Source of the DNA: Chitinophagaceae bacterium
GTDB lineage: Bacteria; Bacteroidota; Bacteroidia; Chitinophagales; Chitinophagaceae
Direction of reading: 5' to 3'
NCBI GenBank assembly: GCA_013140985.1
Contig: JABFRU010000040.1
Coordinates: 1-64,000 of the forward strand
DNA length: 64,000 bases
In this document: positions 34,888 through 43,568 of the stretch, piece after piece
Numbering within the stretch: position 1 is the stretch's first letter
How the letters are laid out: each line of letters begins with the position of its first letter
Translations under genes and position numbers: made by a program
The notes under the pieces: generated by a model
Told to the model about the DNA's origin: nothing
The model's input: only the letters and a program-made list of their open reading frames with translations
Database searches by the model: none

Positions 34888-37800
34888 ATGGCTACCAAAA
34901 CCCGGGCATCCGCCAAGAGCGGCTTGCAGTTTTCACGTCGCTTTACCCGGCCGGACGTGAATGTATTTGATCAATTTGAGTACGACTACCGCACTTCCGT
35001 TATTCGCAATCCTACAGGCGAAGTGGTGTTCGAAATGAACAATGTGGAAGTGCCCAAACAATGGAGTCAGATCGCTACAGATATTCTCGCACAAAAATAT
35101 TTTCGTAAAGCCGGCGTGCCTCAACCAGATGGAAGTTTGGGAAGAGAAACCTCTGCCAAACAAGTAGCTCATCGTCTTGCCAATTGCTGGAGAGTATGGG
35201 GTGAACGCTATGGTTACTTCGCATCAGAAAATGATGCACAAATCTTTTACGAAGAGTTAGTGTATTCTATATTGAATCAAATGTGTGTGCCGAATAGCCC
35301 GCAGTGGTTTAATACAGGCTTATATGAAAGCTATGGTATTGCCGGAAAGCCCCAGGGTCATTATTATGTTGATCAGGCGGACGGGCAATTAAAGAAATCC
35401 CAGAATGCATATGAACGTCCGCAACCCCATGCTTGTTTTATCCTGAGTGTAAATGATGACCTGGTGAATGAAGGTGGCATCATGGATCTCTGGGTCAGAG
35501 AAGCAAGGATATTTAAATATGGTTCCGGCGTAGGCACTAACTATTCTAATCTTCGTGGCGCCGGTGAAAAATTAAGTGGTGGCGGTACATCATCTGGTTT
35601 GATGAGCTTCTTAAAAATAGGTGACAGGGCTGCCGGTGCTATTAAATCAGGCGGTACAACAAGAAGAGCTGCTAAAATGGTTTGTCTGGATCTCGATCAT
35701 CCTGAGATCGTTGATTTCATCAACTGGAAAGTAGAAGAAGAAAAGAAAGTAGGGGCATTGATCGCTGCGGGTTATCCTTCCGGTTATGAAGACGAAGCAT
35801 ACAGAACAGTAAGCGGTCAAAATTCCAATAACTCTATTCGTATCCCTAATTCATTCTTCCAGGTATTGGAAGAAGATGGCGATTGGGAATTGAAAGGAAG
35901 AATGGATGGACGAGTGATGAAAAAAGTTCCTGCCCGTGAATTATGGAATCAAATTTCTTATGCTGCATGGCGTTGCGCTGATCCGGGTACACAATATAAC
36001 ACTACCATCAACGAATGGCATACTTGTCCCGAAGGTGGTGAGATAAGAGCCTCCAATCCCTGCTCGGAATATATGTTCCTTGATAATACTGCTTGTAATC
36101 TGGCATCAGCCAACCTGATGAAATTTTATGATGCAGAGAAAAATATATTTGATGTAGAAGGTTATGAATACAACTGTCGTTTATGGACCGTTGTACTGGA
36201 AGTCTCTGTATTGATGGCGCAGTTCCCATCAAAAGAAGTGGCGCAACTGAGTTATGAATACAGGACATTAGGACTAGGTTATGCTAATCTCGGTACTATG
36301 CTGATGGTTAGCGGTATTCCTTATGACAGTGAAGAAGCAAGAGGAATTGCCGGAGCCATCACTGCTATCATGACCGGTATTTCTTATAAAACATCTGCAG
36401 AAATGGCGAAGGCTCTCGGGACTTTTCCAAGATATCAAGAGAACAAAGCTCATATGATGAGAGTGATGAGAAATCATCGCCTCGCTGCTTATGATGCAGA
36501 TGAATATGAGAACCTGAGCCTGAAACCACAGGGTATCAAAGCACAACACTGCCCTGATTATTTATTAAAAGCTGCCTGCAAAGCATGGGATGATGCAGTG
36601 GAAATGGGGGAGAAGTATGGCTACCGCAATGCACAGGCAACTGTTATTGCACCCACAGGAACGATCGGCTTAGTGATGGATTGTGATACTACTGGCGTAG
36701 AACCAGATTTTGCATTGGTGAAATTCAAAAAATTATCCGGTGGCGGTTATTTCAAGATCATCAACCAGTCGGTGCCGGCTGCATTGAAAAACCTGGGTTA
36801 TTCTGAAAAAGAATCAGAAGCGATCATTAAATATGCAACAGGTTCTGCTTCTTTTGCCGGTGCTCCTTTTATAAACCACCAGTCATTAAGTGAAAAAGGA
36901 TTTATTGCCGATGAAATAAAAAGACTGGATGCAGCAGCCGGAACTGCATTTGAAATTGGATTTATTTTCAATAAATATACTTTAGGGGAAGAATGCCTGC
37001 AAAGACTTGGATTCACTCCTGAACAATACAACGATTTCGAATGGAGTTTACTCGAAGCGCTTGGTTTTACCGATGAACAAATTGAAGCCGCCAATGATTA
37101 TGTATGCGGAACGATGATGCTGGAAGGAGCTCCGTTATTGAAAGATGAACATTTGCCCGTTTTTGACTGTGCCAATAAATGTGGCCAGAAAGGCCAGCGT
37201 TATATCCATGCCCATGGACATATCCGCATGATGGGAGCCACACAGCCTTTTATCAGCGGCGCTATTTCCAAAACGATCAATCTTCCGCATGAAGCAAAAG
37301 TGGAAGAAATTGCAGATGCCTATTTACTTAGTTGGAAACTAGGATTAAAAGCAAATGCATTGTACCGGGATGGTTCTAAGCTGAGCCAGCCACTTAGTAA
37401 TAAATCTGACAAAAAGAAGAAGTCAGAAGACGGAAGTCAGAAGTCTGAAGAAGTTGCGATCAATGATCAACCTGCGGAATCAAACATTGTTGATCTCGGC
37501 AAATTGACTGTAGAGGAACTTTTAGAGGAGGTTCAGAAAAGAGTACAGGCATCTCCTGACACCAAACTGAAAAGAAAGCTGGCCAGCATTGTTGAACGCC
37601 GTTCATTGCCGGCCAAGCGTCGTGGCTTTACACAAAAAGCAAAGATCAACGGACAGGCCGTATTCCTGAGAACGGGTGAATATGCCGATGGTACATTGGG
37701 AGAAATATTCATTGACATGGCGAAAGAAGGCGCTACGATGCGCAGCATGATGAACTGTTTTGCCATTTCTGTTTCTATTGGTATGCAGTATGGTGTTCCG

Positions 37801-38268
37801 CTGGAAGAGTTCGTTGATAAATTTGCTTTCACCAAATTCGATCCTTCAGGATTTGTAGAGCACCCGAATATCAAGTCAACTACTTCTATTGTTGATTTTA
37901 TCTTCAGGGTTCTTGGTTATGAATATTTAGGAAGAACAGATCTTGTACATGTATTGGATAAACCTGAAGTGATGAATACCGGCGCTGATGATTGGGAGGA
38001 AGTTCCTTCCAATCCGCTGGAATATGTAGAACCAGAATTATCCAGTGTTCGCATCACTCCATCATCGGGAACGATCGCACCGCAGCCGGTAAAAAATCAA
38101 AGAGCCGCACAAACAGTAAAAGCTGACAGTGGTTTGGATGCATTAAGCGCTGCTACGAAAAGTATGCAAAGTGATGCACCCGCCTGTAACGTTTGCGGGC
38201 ACATTATGATGCGAAGCGGCACTTGTTATAAATGCCTGAATTGTGGCAACCAGGGTGGTTGCAGCTAG
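34888..38268 (+). CDS. nrdJ: Adenosylcobalamin-dependent (class II) ribonucleotide reductase
   Basis: 1126 residues. Makes deoxyribonucleotides from ribonucleotides with B12 as radical source, oxygen-independent. Seen: CVPNSPQWFNTGLY, ACFILSVNDDL, the loop NPCSEYMFLDNTACNLAS near residue 390, and the C-terminal TSCPD-like part (VFLRTGEYADGTLGEIFI) with a final zinc ribbon CNVC/CYKCLNC. Between the barrel and the C-terminal part there is a charged linker (around residues 838-860) whose coding DNA holds a 7-base tandem array, in frame. The stop is followed at once by the CCTCACCCC palindrome, then a T-tailed hairpin. Confidence 0.95.
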   Translation: MATKTRASAKSGLQFSRRFTRPDVNVFDQFEYDYRTSVIRNPTGEVVFEMNNVEVPKQWSQIATDILAQKYFRKAGVPQPDGSLGRETSAKQVAHRLANCWRVWGERYGYFASENDAQIFYEELVYSILNQMCVPNSPQWFNTGLYESYGIAGKPQGHYYVDQADGQLKKSQNAYERPQPHACFILSVNDDLVNEGGIMDLWVREARIFKYGSGVGTNYSNLRGAGEKLSGGGTSSGLMSFLKIGDRAAGAIKSGGTTRRAAKMVCLDLDHPEIVDFINWKVEEEKKVGALIAAGYPSGYEDEAYRTVSGQNSNNSIRIPNSFFQVLEEDGDWELKGRMDGRVMKKVPARELWNQISYAAWRCADPGTQYNTTINEWHTCPEGGEIRASNPCSEYMFLDNTACNLASANLMKFYDAEKNIFDVEGYEYNCRLWTVVLEVSVLMAQFPSKEVAQLSYEYRTLGLGYANLGTMLMVSGIPYDSEEARGIAGAITAIMTGISYKTSAEMAKALGTFPRYQENKAHMMRVMRNHRLAAYDADEYENLSLKPQGIKAQHCPDYLLKAACKAWDDAVEMGEKYGYRNAQATVIAPTGTIGLVMDCDTTGVEPDFALVKFKKLSGGGYFKIINQSVPAALKNLGYSEKESEAIIKYATGSASFAGAPFINHQSLSEKGFIADEIKRLDAAAGTAFEIGFIFNKYTLGEECLQRLGFTPEQYNDFEWSLLEALGFTDEQIEAANDYVCGTMMLEGAPLLKDEHLPVFDCANKCGQKGQRYIHAHGHIRMMGATQPFISGAISKTINLPHEAKVEEIADAYLLSWKLGLKANALYRDGSKLSQPLSNKSDKKKKSEDGSQKSEEVAINDQPAESNIVDLGKLTVEELLEEVQKRVQASPDTKLKRKLASIVERRSLPAKRRGFTQKAKINGQAVFLRTGEYADGTLGEIFIDMAKEGATMRSMMNCFAISVSIGMQYGVPLEEFVDKFAFTKFDPSGFVEHPNIKSTTSIVDFIFRVLGYEYLGRTDLVHVLDKPEVMNTGADDWEEVPSNPLEYVEPELSSVRITPSSGTIAPQPVKNQRAAQTVKADSGLDALSAATKSMQSDAPACNVCGHIMMRSGTCYKCLNCGNQGGCS
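37421..37450 (+). repeat. In-frame 7-base tandem array inside nrdJ
   Basis: Units AGTCAGA, AGACGGA, AGTCAGA, AGTCTGA, AG with strict period 7, the same sequence flavour (AGTCnGAA) as the spacer arrays at 6091 and 41833. It encodes part of a Lys/Ser/Glu-rich linker and keeps the frame open. Confidence 0.7.
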
Positions 38269-38301
38269 CCTCACCCCGGCCCTCTCCTAACGGAGAGGGA
38301 G
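38269..38301. repeat. Dispersed CCTCACCCC / CCCTCTCC palindromic element, copy 2
   Basis: CCTCACCCCGG then CCCTCTCC/GGAGAGGG with a four-base loop, starting on the base after the nrdJ stop codon. Related to the copy at 4358-4391. Confidence 0.75.
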
Positions 38302-38349
38302 AAAAATGTTTGGACTGAAAAACCAAATAAAGAAAGTACCCATTAAGTT

Positions 38350-38380
38350 CATCCCGGTCATAGTGCCGGGATGTTTGCTT
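38350..38380 (+). terminator. Rho-independent terminator after nrdJ
   Basis: Perfect stem CATCCCGG (38350-38357) with CCGGGATG (38366-38373), eight-base loop, followed by TTTGCTT. Confidence 0.65.
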
Positions 38381-38529
38381 TAAGAACAACACTAAGAGCT
38401 TTTATTTATTCTTTTCAGATATTTTACGAGTAATCAATAGGAATACAACGAAGAAGGGCTGAATTAGTCTTTTAGTTCTATTGAATGGCCGGGTATTTGC
38501 GTCTATTTTCACCACTTAATCTGCTAACT

Positions 38530-38658
38530 ATGAAAACAAGAATCCTGGCCATCCTCCTGATCGCAATCATTATCCTTGAAAGCTGTGCAAGAAGTATGAC
38601 TCCATATGAAGCCGGCAATAGTTCAAGGAAGTCAAGAAAATGTGCGGCTATCAAGTAA
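38530..38658 (+). CDS. Small lipoprotein, 42 aa
   Basis: Short ORF from ATG 38530. It begins MKTRILAILLIAIIILESCARSM: a positively charged n-region, a hydrophobic core and a cysteine at 19, which looks like a signal-II sequence, although the -1 to -3 residues (LES) are not a perfect lipobox. The tail is MTPYEAGNSSRKSRKC. Tiny lipoproteins of this CARSMTPYEA shape are something I associate with Bacteroidota, but no function is known. Transcribed toward the convergent 49-aa gene. Confidence 0.55.
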   Translation: MKTRILAILLIAIIILESCARSMTPYEAGNSSRKSRKCAAIK

Positions 38659-38675
38659 TACGAATACGGGGATCG

Positions 38676-38825
38676 TCATTCATCAGCACCAAATATGCTA
38701 CTCACAGCTCCTTCGAGCATGGGGAATTTTTCTACTACAAAACTTTTGATGGTAGCGATGGCCTGTTTGGCTTGTTCATCTGTAAGACCAGCTTCGGTTT
38801 TTAATTTATCAATTAACTCTTGCAT
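38676..38825 (-). CDS. Small helical protein, 49 aa
   Basis: ATG at 38825, TGA at 38678-38676. The sequence starts MQELIDKLKTEAGLTDEQ and continues to VVEKFPMLEGAVSSIFGA: an amphipathic, helix-rich, soluble small protein with a TDEQAKQAI turn resembling helix starts in DUF2267-type proteins. No known function. Between clpX (same strand, separated by a terminator at 38850-38871) and the small lipoprotein; it probably has its own promoter. Confidence 0.55.
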   Translation of the reverse strand: MQELIDKLKTEAGLTDEQAKQAIATIKSFVVEKFPMLEGAVSSIFGADE

Positions 38826-38849
38826 AGTATTATTTATTTAAAAAGAAAA

Positions 38850-38871
38850 GGTCAGACTTTATTGTCTGACC
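38850..38871 (-). terminator. Rho-independent terminator after clpX
   Basis: Perfect 8-bp stem GGTCAGAC/GTCTGACC with a six-base loop. Reading on the minus strand it is followed by TTTTCTTTT, the T-tract. Ends the clpX transcript. Confidence 0.75.
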
Positions 38872-38911
38872 AAATATCCTCATAATCTTTTTAATCGGGA
38901 AAATCTTAGTT

Positions 38912-40156
38912 CTAAGCTACCTTAAGCAGGCTCAGCTTACTCTTGTCAAACTTACGTTTGGCATATTCGATATCGAGAGTGAATTGTGTTTCTTTGGAAG
39001 AGGGCAGTTCGAACATAGCATCCGTAAGAATGCTTTCGCAAATGCTGCGTAAACCTCTTGCCCCGAGTTTATATTCCACGGCTTTTTCTACCATAAAGTT
39101 GAGCACTTCTTCATCAACAGTGATCCCGATGCCTTCCAGTTCAAATAACTTTTTGTATTGTTTCATCAACGCATTCTTAGGTTCTGTCAGAATAGCTCTC
39201 AAGGTTTCGGCATCCAAAGGATCAAGATGTGTAACCACGGGCAGGCGACCCAACAATTCAGGTATCAATCCAAATGCTTTCAGATCGGTCGCATTAACAT
39301 AACGAAGGAGGTTCTTCTTCATGCTTTCCTGCAGGTCCTTGTCCACATTAAAACCAATGGTATTGGTCTGTACCCTGCGGGCTATGATCTTATCAATGCC
39401 ATCAAAAGCGCCGCCGCAAACGAAAAGAATATTTTGTGTATTGATCTTAATGAGTTTTTGTTCCGGATGTTTTCTTCCTCCCTGCGGCGGAACCAATACA
39501 TCGGTGCCTTCCAATAATTTCAACATTCCCTGCTGCACACCTTCACCACTTACATCACGGGTAATGGAAGGATTATCTCCTTTGCGGGCTATCTTATCTA
39601 TCTCATCAATATATACAATGCCTCTTTCAGCAGCCGCTACATCGTAATTGCAAACTTGTAATAATCTTGTCAGGATACTTTCAACATCCTCACCCACATA
39701 ACCAGCTTCAGTAAATACAGTGGCATCAACAATAGTGAAAGGAACATTCAGCATGCGGGCAATACTTTTTGCCAGCAGCGTTTTACCGGTTCCTGTTTCA
39801 CCTACCATGACGATATTGCTCTTTTCTATCTCAACATCATTGGCCGCTGATGTTTCCGTATTCTTTTGCTGTAATCTTTTATAATGATTGTAAACCGCAA
39901 CCGCCAGCACTTTTTTGGCTTCATCCTGGCCGATCACATATTCGTCAAGGAATTTTTTTATCTCAACAGGCTTTTTAACGGTCAATTTAAAAGAAGAAGA
40001 ACTCTTGTCATCTTTGATAGTGAGCTCCTGGTCAATGATCTCACGGGCATGCTCGACACAGTTCTCACAAATATGTCCTTCCTGGCCGGCGATAAGGATC
40101 TTAACCTCATCACGGCTACGGCCGCAGAACGAACAATGAAGGGGGTTTTTTGCCAT
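38912..40156 (-). CDS. clpX: ATP-dependent Clp protease ATP-binding subunit ClpX
   Basis: 414 residues. AAA+ unfoldase that feeds ClpP. N-terminal zinc domain C8/C11 and C30/C33 (CSFC, CENC), Walker A GETGTGKT, Walker [10 protein letters not shown], sensor and the ClpP-contacting loop region IGF. The downstream genes on the strand are separated by a terminator. A hairpin and a -7 box before it suggest it is transcribed separately from clpP. Confidence 0.97.
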   Translation of the reverse strand: MAKNPLHCSFCGRSRDEVKILIAGQEGHICENCVEHAREIIDQELTIKDDKSSSSFKLTVKKPVEIKKFLDEYVIGQDEAKKVLAVAVYNHYKRLQQKNTETSAANDVEIEKSNIVMVGETGTGKTLLAKSIARMLNVPFTIVDATVFTEAGYVGEDVESILTRLLQVCNYDVAAAERGIVYIDEIDKIARKGDNPSITRDVSGEGVQQGMLKLLEGTDVLVPPQGGRKHPEQKLIKINTQNILFVCGGAFDGIDKIIARRVQTNTIGFNVDKDLQESMKKNLLRYVNATDLKAFGLIPELLGRLPVVTHLDPLDAETLRAILTEPKNALMKQYKKLFELEGIGITVDEEVLNFMVEKAVEYKLGARGLRSICESILTDAMFELPSSKETQFTLDIEYAKRKFDKSKLSLLKVA

Positions 40157-40198
40157 TTTTACGCAGGTATAACGGGGTACAAACGATTATGTAACTCA

Positions 40199-40230
40199 CA
40201 AAAGTATAAAACCGTTCCGGGAATGAACGG
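40199..40230 (-). promoter_or_regulatory. Terminator of clpP and -7 box of clpX, overlapping
   Basis: On the minus strand, hairpin CCGTTC/GAACGG (40212-40217 with 40225-40230) is followed by TTTTA, and directly after comes TACTTTTG (40206-40199), an exact TAnnTTTG. This fits termination of clpP and a start for clpX. The -33 element is not clear. Confidence 0.5.
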
Positions 40231-40272
40231 CTTTATTTCTATTTAAAAGCTAAAAGCTTAGATCCGAAGAAG

Positions 40273-40905
40273 TTAGAGTTTGTCTATCAGCTTGTCAACA
40301 ATGCCATATTTAATGGCTTCGCTGGCATCCATCCAGTAATCCCTGTCAAAATCTTTCATGATCTGTTCTACTGTTTTACCGCAGTTCTCCGCAAGGATCT
40401 TTGCACCGATCTCTTTTACTCTTTTAGTTTGTTCGGCCTGTATCTCCAGGTCGGCGCTTACACCACGGATCATTCCGCCTAATGAAGGCTGGTGGATCAT
40501 TACTTCGCCATGCGGATAAATAAAACGTTTTCCTTTTACACCACCGCTTAATAAAATACTGCCCATAGAAGCGGCCAGACCCATGCAAATAGTGCTGACG
40601 GGACTCTTCATCATTTTCATCGTGTCATACATCACCATGCCACTTGTTACCACGCCACCCGGGCTGTTGATATAAAATTTTATTTCTTCACCCGGTTTGT
40701 CGGCTTCTAATAATAAAAATTTGGATACAGTTTCTCTTGCAGATTTATCATCCACTACTCCCCAGAGATAAACACTTCTTTTTTCGTAGAAATATTTCTC
40801 CAATCGCTTATTCAGCATTACAAGGTCATCTCTTTTATCTTCTCTTTCCTGTTCTTCTTCATCATCCATTCTCCATCCATTGTATAAATAATGCTTGGGG
40901 TTCAT
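40273..40905 (-). CDS. clpP: ATP-dependent Clp protease proteolytic subunit (second copy)
   Basis: 210 residues from ATG 40905. The longer frame from 40947 begins within a 7-base repeat array, so it is rejected. Catalytic Ser113 (GLAASMGS) and His138 (VMIHQPS) are present, and the N-terminal extension (YNGWRMDDEEEQ) is unusual and acidic. It is the downstream partner of the other ClpP, probably forming a mixed double ring, as in organisms with two clpP genes. Confidence 0.95.
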   Translation of the reverse strand: MNPKHYLYNGWRMDDEEEQEREDKRDDLVMLNKRLEKYFYEKRSVYLWGVVDDKSARETVSKFLLLEADKPGEEIKFYINSPGGVVTSGMVMYDTMKMMKSPVSTICMGLAASMGSILLSGGVKGKRFIYPHGEVMIHQPSLGGMIRGVSADLEIQAEQTKRVKEIGAKILAENCGKTVEQIMKDFDRDYWMDASEAIKYGIVDKLIDKL

Positions 40906-40928
40906 ATTGTTATTTCTTTTTTGTATTT

Positions 40929-40991
40929 GTGAATCGTCAATGGTCAATCATGAATATCGTACTCATTGACGATTCACGATTCACCATTCAC
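40929..40991. repeat. 7-base two-arm array between the clpP genes
   Basis: Left arm GTGAATC, GTCAATG, GTCAATC, ATGAATA (40929-40956); right arm CATTGAC, GATTCAC, GATTCAC, CATTCAC (40964-40991), both in strict phase 7. Inner arms pair perfectly over 14 bases. The last base is shared with the TAG stop of the upstream clpP. Confidence 0.85.
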
Positions 40992-41683
40992 TATTTTTTA
41001 TTCTCCTTCCTTGGGTTGGTCACCAGCACTTCATCTACCAGTCCATATTCTTTTGCTTCGGCAGCTGTCATCCATTTATCCCGGTCAAAATCTTTTTCGA
41101 TCTGCTCGATCGGTTTGCCGGTATGAATGTTCACTACTTCATACAATTCTCTTTTCAGTTTTTTGATCTCATTCACGGTGATCTCGATATCACTGGCCTG
41201 CCCGCCAATAGCGCCGCTGGGCTGGTGCATCATTATCCTTGCATGTTTCAAGGCCGCCCTTTTCCCTTTTGTGCCGGCACCTAATAATACGCAAGCCATT
41301 GAAGCGGCTACACCAATGCAGATAGTAGCTATATCCGGACTTACATATTGCATCGTATCATATACACCCAAACCGGAATACACAGAACCGCCGGGACTGT
41401 TGATGTACATATTGATATCCCTTGACCGGTCGGTGGAATCAAGGAAAAGCAATTGTGCTGTTACAATGTTGGCTATTTCATCATTGATAGGATAACCAAG
41501 AAAAATGATACGGTCCATCATCAGGCGGCTATATACATCCATCACCGCCACATTCAATGAACGTTCTTCAATGATGTTGGGCGTCATACCAGTCACCAGG
41601 TGAGAAGCATAGCTATGTAATGTATTGCTGGAAATACCACGGTGCTTGACCGCATATTTTTCGAATTCTGAATTAAACGACAT
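40991..41683 (-). CDS. clpP: ATP-dependent Clp protease proteolytic subunit (first copy)
   Basis: 230 residues. Catalytic Ser128 (VAASMACV; most ClpPs have Gly after SM) and His153 (IMMHQPSG), with DKWMTAAEAKEYGLVDEV at the end carrying the Asp. The N-terminal 30 residues before the propeptide-like region differ from the other copy. The two proteins are paralogs, not a recent duplication. Confidence 0.95.
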   Translation of the reverse strand: MSFNSEFEKYAVKHRGISSNTLHSYASHLVTGMTPNIIEERSLNVAVMDVYSRLMMDRIIFLGYPINDEIANIVTAQLLFLDSTDRSRDINMYINSPGGSVYSGLGVYDTMQYVSPDIATICIGVAASMACVLLGAGTKGKRAALKHARIMMHQPSGAIGGQASDIEITVNEIKKLKRELYEVVNIHTGKPIEQIEKDFDRDKWMTAAEAKEYGLVDEVLVTNPRKENKK

Positions 41684-41689
41684 GTTGGT

Positions 41690-41729
41690 AAGTTAATAAG
41701 TTAACAAGTTGATGAGTTGATAAGTACAG
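41690..41729. repeat. 8-base tandem array upstream of clpP
   Basis: AAGTTAAT, AAGTTAAC, AAGTTGAT, GAGTTGAT, AAGTACAG (period 8). It begins six bases before the clpP ATG (41683) on the upstream side. A partly complementary AT-rich run near 41756-41778 (caacctgtaaacttttcaacc) may be its other arm. Confidence 0.7.
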
Positions 41730-41832
41730 ATAGCTTGTAATGATAATCACCTGTCAACCTGTAAACTTTTCAACCAGTGTCCTTAACCTCAAATATCCGT
41801 CCAAATGGCTGAACGGCAAAATTGTGACAAGA

Positions 41833-41921
41833 AGTCGGAAAGGCCACAAGTCAGAAAGTCCGAAAGACAATTCGAATATGGTGAATTGTCTTTCGGACTT
41901 CCGGTCTTACTGACTTTCGAC
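41833..41921. repeat. 8-base two-arm array after tig
   Basis: Left arm AGTCGGAA, AGGCCACA, AGTCAGAA, AGTCCGAA from 41833; right arm CTTTCGGA, CTTCCGGT, CTTACTGA, CTTTCGAC from 41890. The inner arms pair perfectly over 18 bases (41856-41873 with 41883-41900). The array ends on the last base of the tig stop codon TAG. A terminator-like role for tig is likely. Confidence 0.85.
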
Positions 41922-43303
41922 TAATGATGATGATGCTGATGCTCTTCCACCATCTTCGTAAAGTCTTCGGCACTGATGGCTGCATCGGTGGGCTTTAATT
42001 GAGTATCTGTCCACTCAAATATCTTAGATGTCTGGATACGGTTATATGCATCCTCCACATATTTTCTGTCCTTCATCATTTTTTCTACATAATCCGTTAC
42101 CCAGGGTTGATCATCCCCGCCAGCGGCTGGGCCACCCATATAGCTGAACAGTTGTTGCTTTGCAAATGCTTTTATTTCTTCAGGAGCCACATGGATATTA
42201 TTTTCCTGTACGATCTTATCGGTGATCAGGGTCCATTTTAAGGAGCTGAGGAAAGAAGGGAATTCTTTTTCAACCTGCTCATCTGTTTTTACCACATCTC
42301 CCTGCGATTTCATCCATTTCTTCAAAAACTCCTGTGGAAATTCAATGCTGGTATGATCAATCAACTGGTGAAATACCTGGTCATGAATTTGATTTTTTGC
42401 CTGGTTGTTCCAATAAACCTGTATCTCTTCTTTTACTTTATTCCTGAAATCGGCTTCTGTCTTTACCTCGCCGTTGGGATAAAGTTGATTGAAGAACTCT
42501 TCATTCAGCTCTCTTTTTTCCATCAAACCAATTTTAGTGATCTGAATCTTGAAGTGCTTTTGTTTGGCAGCTGCATCTTCTTTATCTAATCCAAGATCCT
42601 GCATAATGAAGTCGAGTTCCTTTTCATCAAAAACCTTGTCAAGCTGAACTACTACAAAATCATTCAGCGCTTTTCCCATCAGGTTGCTGCGAAAATCTTC
42701 TTTGAAATATTTTACCAGTAGAGAATTGTCTTTCGTAGCACCACCTTCGATCGCATTGGCATTCTCGCCATCTACTTCCGTAAAGATCACATTCAATACA
42801 TTATCTTCTGTATTCACCGTATCCTGGTCTTTCATATTACCATACCTGTTTTGCAGGCGGGTAATCTCACCGCTGATCATTTCATCGGTAACGGTAACAA
42901 CATGACGGGTGATTGTTGCTTTGGAAAGATCAGGCAATTGAAATTCCGGTTTCATCCCGATCTCGAAATGAAAAATATAATCAGCAGGATTGTTTACATC
43001 CAGTTGGCGAACATCCGTCTCAAGCGGTAAAGGCTGTGCAAAAATGTCAACCTTGTCATTTTGTAAGTAACTAATGAGTTCCCTGTCAACTGATTTCAAT
43101 ACTTCATCAGTGAATAAAGAAGGGCCATACATTTTTTTAATAAGACCTGAAGGAACCATCCCTTTCCTGAATCCTGGAATGTTTGCTTTTTTGCTGTATT
43201 CTTTCAAAGTTTTTTCAAACGAAGGGAGATAATCGGTCTTTTCCAGTTTCACTGTCAGCTTTTCATGCAGCAGGCCGATGTTTTCTTTAGTTACTGTAGC
43301 CAT
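41921..43303 (-). CDS. tig: Trigger factor
   Basis: 460 residues. Ribosome-bound peptidyl-prolyl isomerase chaperone. N-terminal ribosome-binding signature GFRKGMVP, a divergent central FKBP-like part and a long helical C-terminal arm. It ends in a histidine-rich tail (EEHQHHHH), odd but seen in some trigger factors. It is followed by clpP, clpP and clpX, the usual bacterial order. Confidence 0.95.
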   Translation of the reverse strand: MATVTKENIGLLHEKLTVKLEKTDYLPSFEKTLKEYSKKANIPGFRKGMVPSGLIKKMYGPSLFTDEVLKSVDRELISYLQNDKVDIFAQPLPLETDVRQLDVNNPADYIFHFEIGMKPEFQLPDLSKATITRHVVTVTDEMISGEITRLQNRYGNMKDQDTVNTEDNVLNVIFTEVDGENANAIEGGATKDNSLLVKYFKEDFRSNLMGKALNDFVVVQLDKVFDEKELDFIMQDLGLDKEDAAAKQKHFKIQITKIGLMEKRELNEEFFNQLYPNGEVKTEADFRNKVKEEIQVYWNNQAKNQIHDQVFHQLIDHTSIEFPQEFLKKWMKSQGDVVKTDEQVEKEFPSFLSSLKWTLITDKIVQENNIHVAPEEIKAFAKQQLFSYMGGPAAGGDDQPWVTDYVEKMMKDRKYVEDAYNRIQTSKIFEWTDTQLKPTDAAISAEDFTKMVEEHQHHHH

Positions 43304-43310
43304 GTTGTTT

Positions 43311-43373
43311 GTTTGATGTTCGAAGTTTGAAGTTTAAGGTTAACGTTGAACCTCAAACTTCAAACCTCAAACA
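43311..43373. repeat. Nine-unit 7-base array between tRNA-Leu and tig
   Basis: Nine contiguous heptamers in strict phase: GTTTGAT, GTTCGAA, GTTTGAA, GTTTAAG, GTTAACG, TTGAACC, TCAAACT, TCAAACC, TCAAACA. The centre holds GTTAAC, so the two halves face each other. It fills the space between the tRNA 3' end and seven bases from the tig start, and thus lies over its ribosome binding region. Confidence 0.85.
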
Positions 43374-43382
43374 GGAAGTTTG

Positions 43383-43464
43383 TCCGGATGGAGGGACTCG
43401 AACCCCCACACCTTACGGCATCAGATCCTAAGTCTGACGTGTCTACCAATTTCACCACATCCGG
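43383..43464 (-). tRNA. tRNA-Leu (anticodon UAG)
   Basis: Read on the minus strand, acceptor CCGGATG pairs with CATCCGG, with discriminator A at 43383. A D-loop GGTAGAC, anticodon stem CAGA/TCTG around loop CTTAGGA (anticodon TAG), a long class II variable arm and a GGTTCGAGTCCC T-arm are visible. 82 bases, no encoded CCA. The UAG anticodon reads CUN Leu codons. Flanked on both sides by 7-base arrays. Confidence 0.95.
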
Positions 43465-43467
43465 GAA

Positions 43468-43502
43468 AGCTAACAGCTTATGGCTATTAGCTAATAGCTT
43501 GT
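43468..43502. repeat. 7-base array upstream of tRNA-Leu
   Basis: AGCTAAC, AGCTTAT, GGCTATT, AGCTAAT, AGCTTGT (period 7, five units), starting three bases from the tRNA 5' end. Same flavour as the array at 4807-4830. Confidence 0.8.
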
Positions 43503-43512
43503 TTTGGGGTTG

Positions 43513-43520
43513 CAAATGTA
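43513..43520 (-). promoter_or_regulatory. Candidate -7 box for tRNA-Leu
   Basis: On the minus strand TACATTTG, an exact TAnnTTTG, 48 bases before the tRNA 5' end; the 7-base array would then be in the transcript leader. Confidence 0.4.
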
Positions 43521-43568
43521 GGCCATTCATACCTAAAAAGCAGGGTCTTTTTCGTAAATTCGTCGTTC

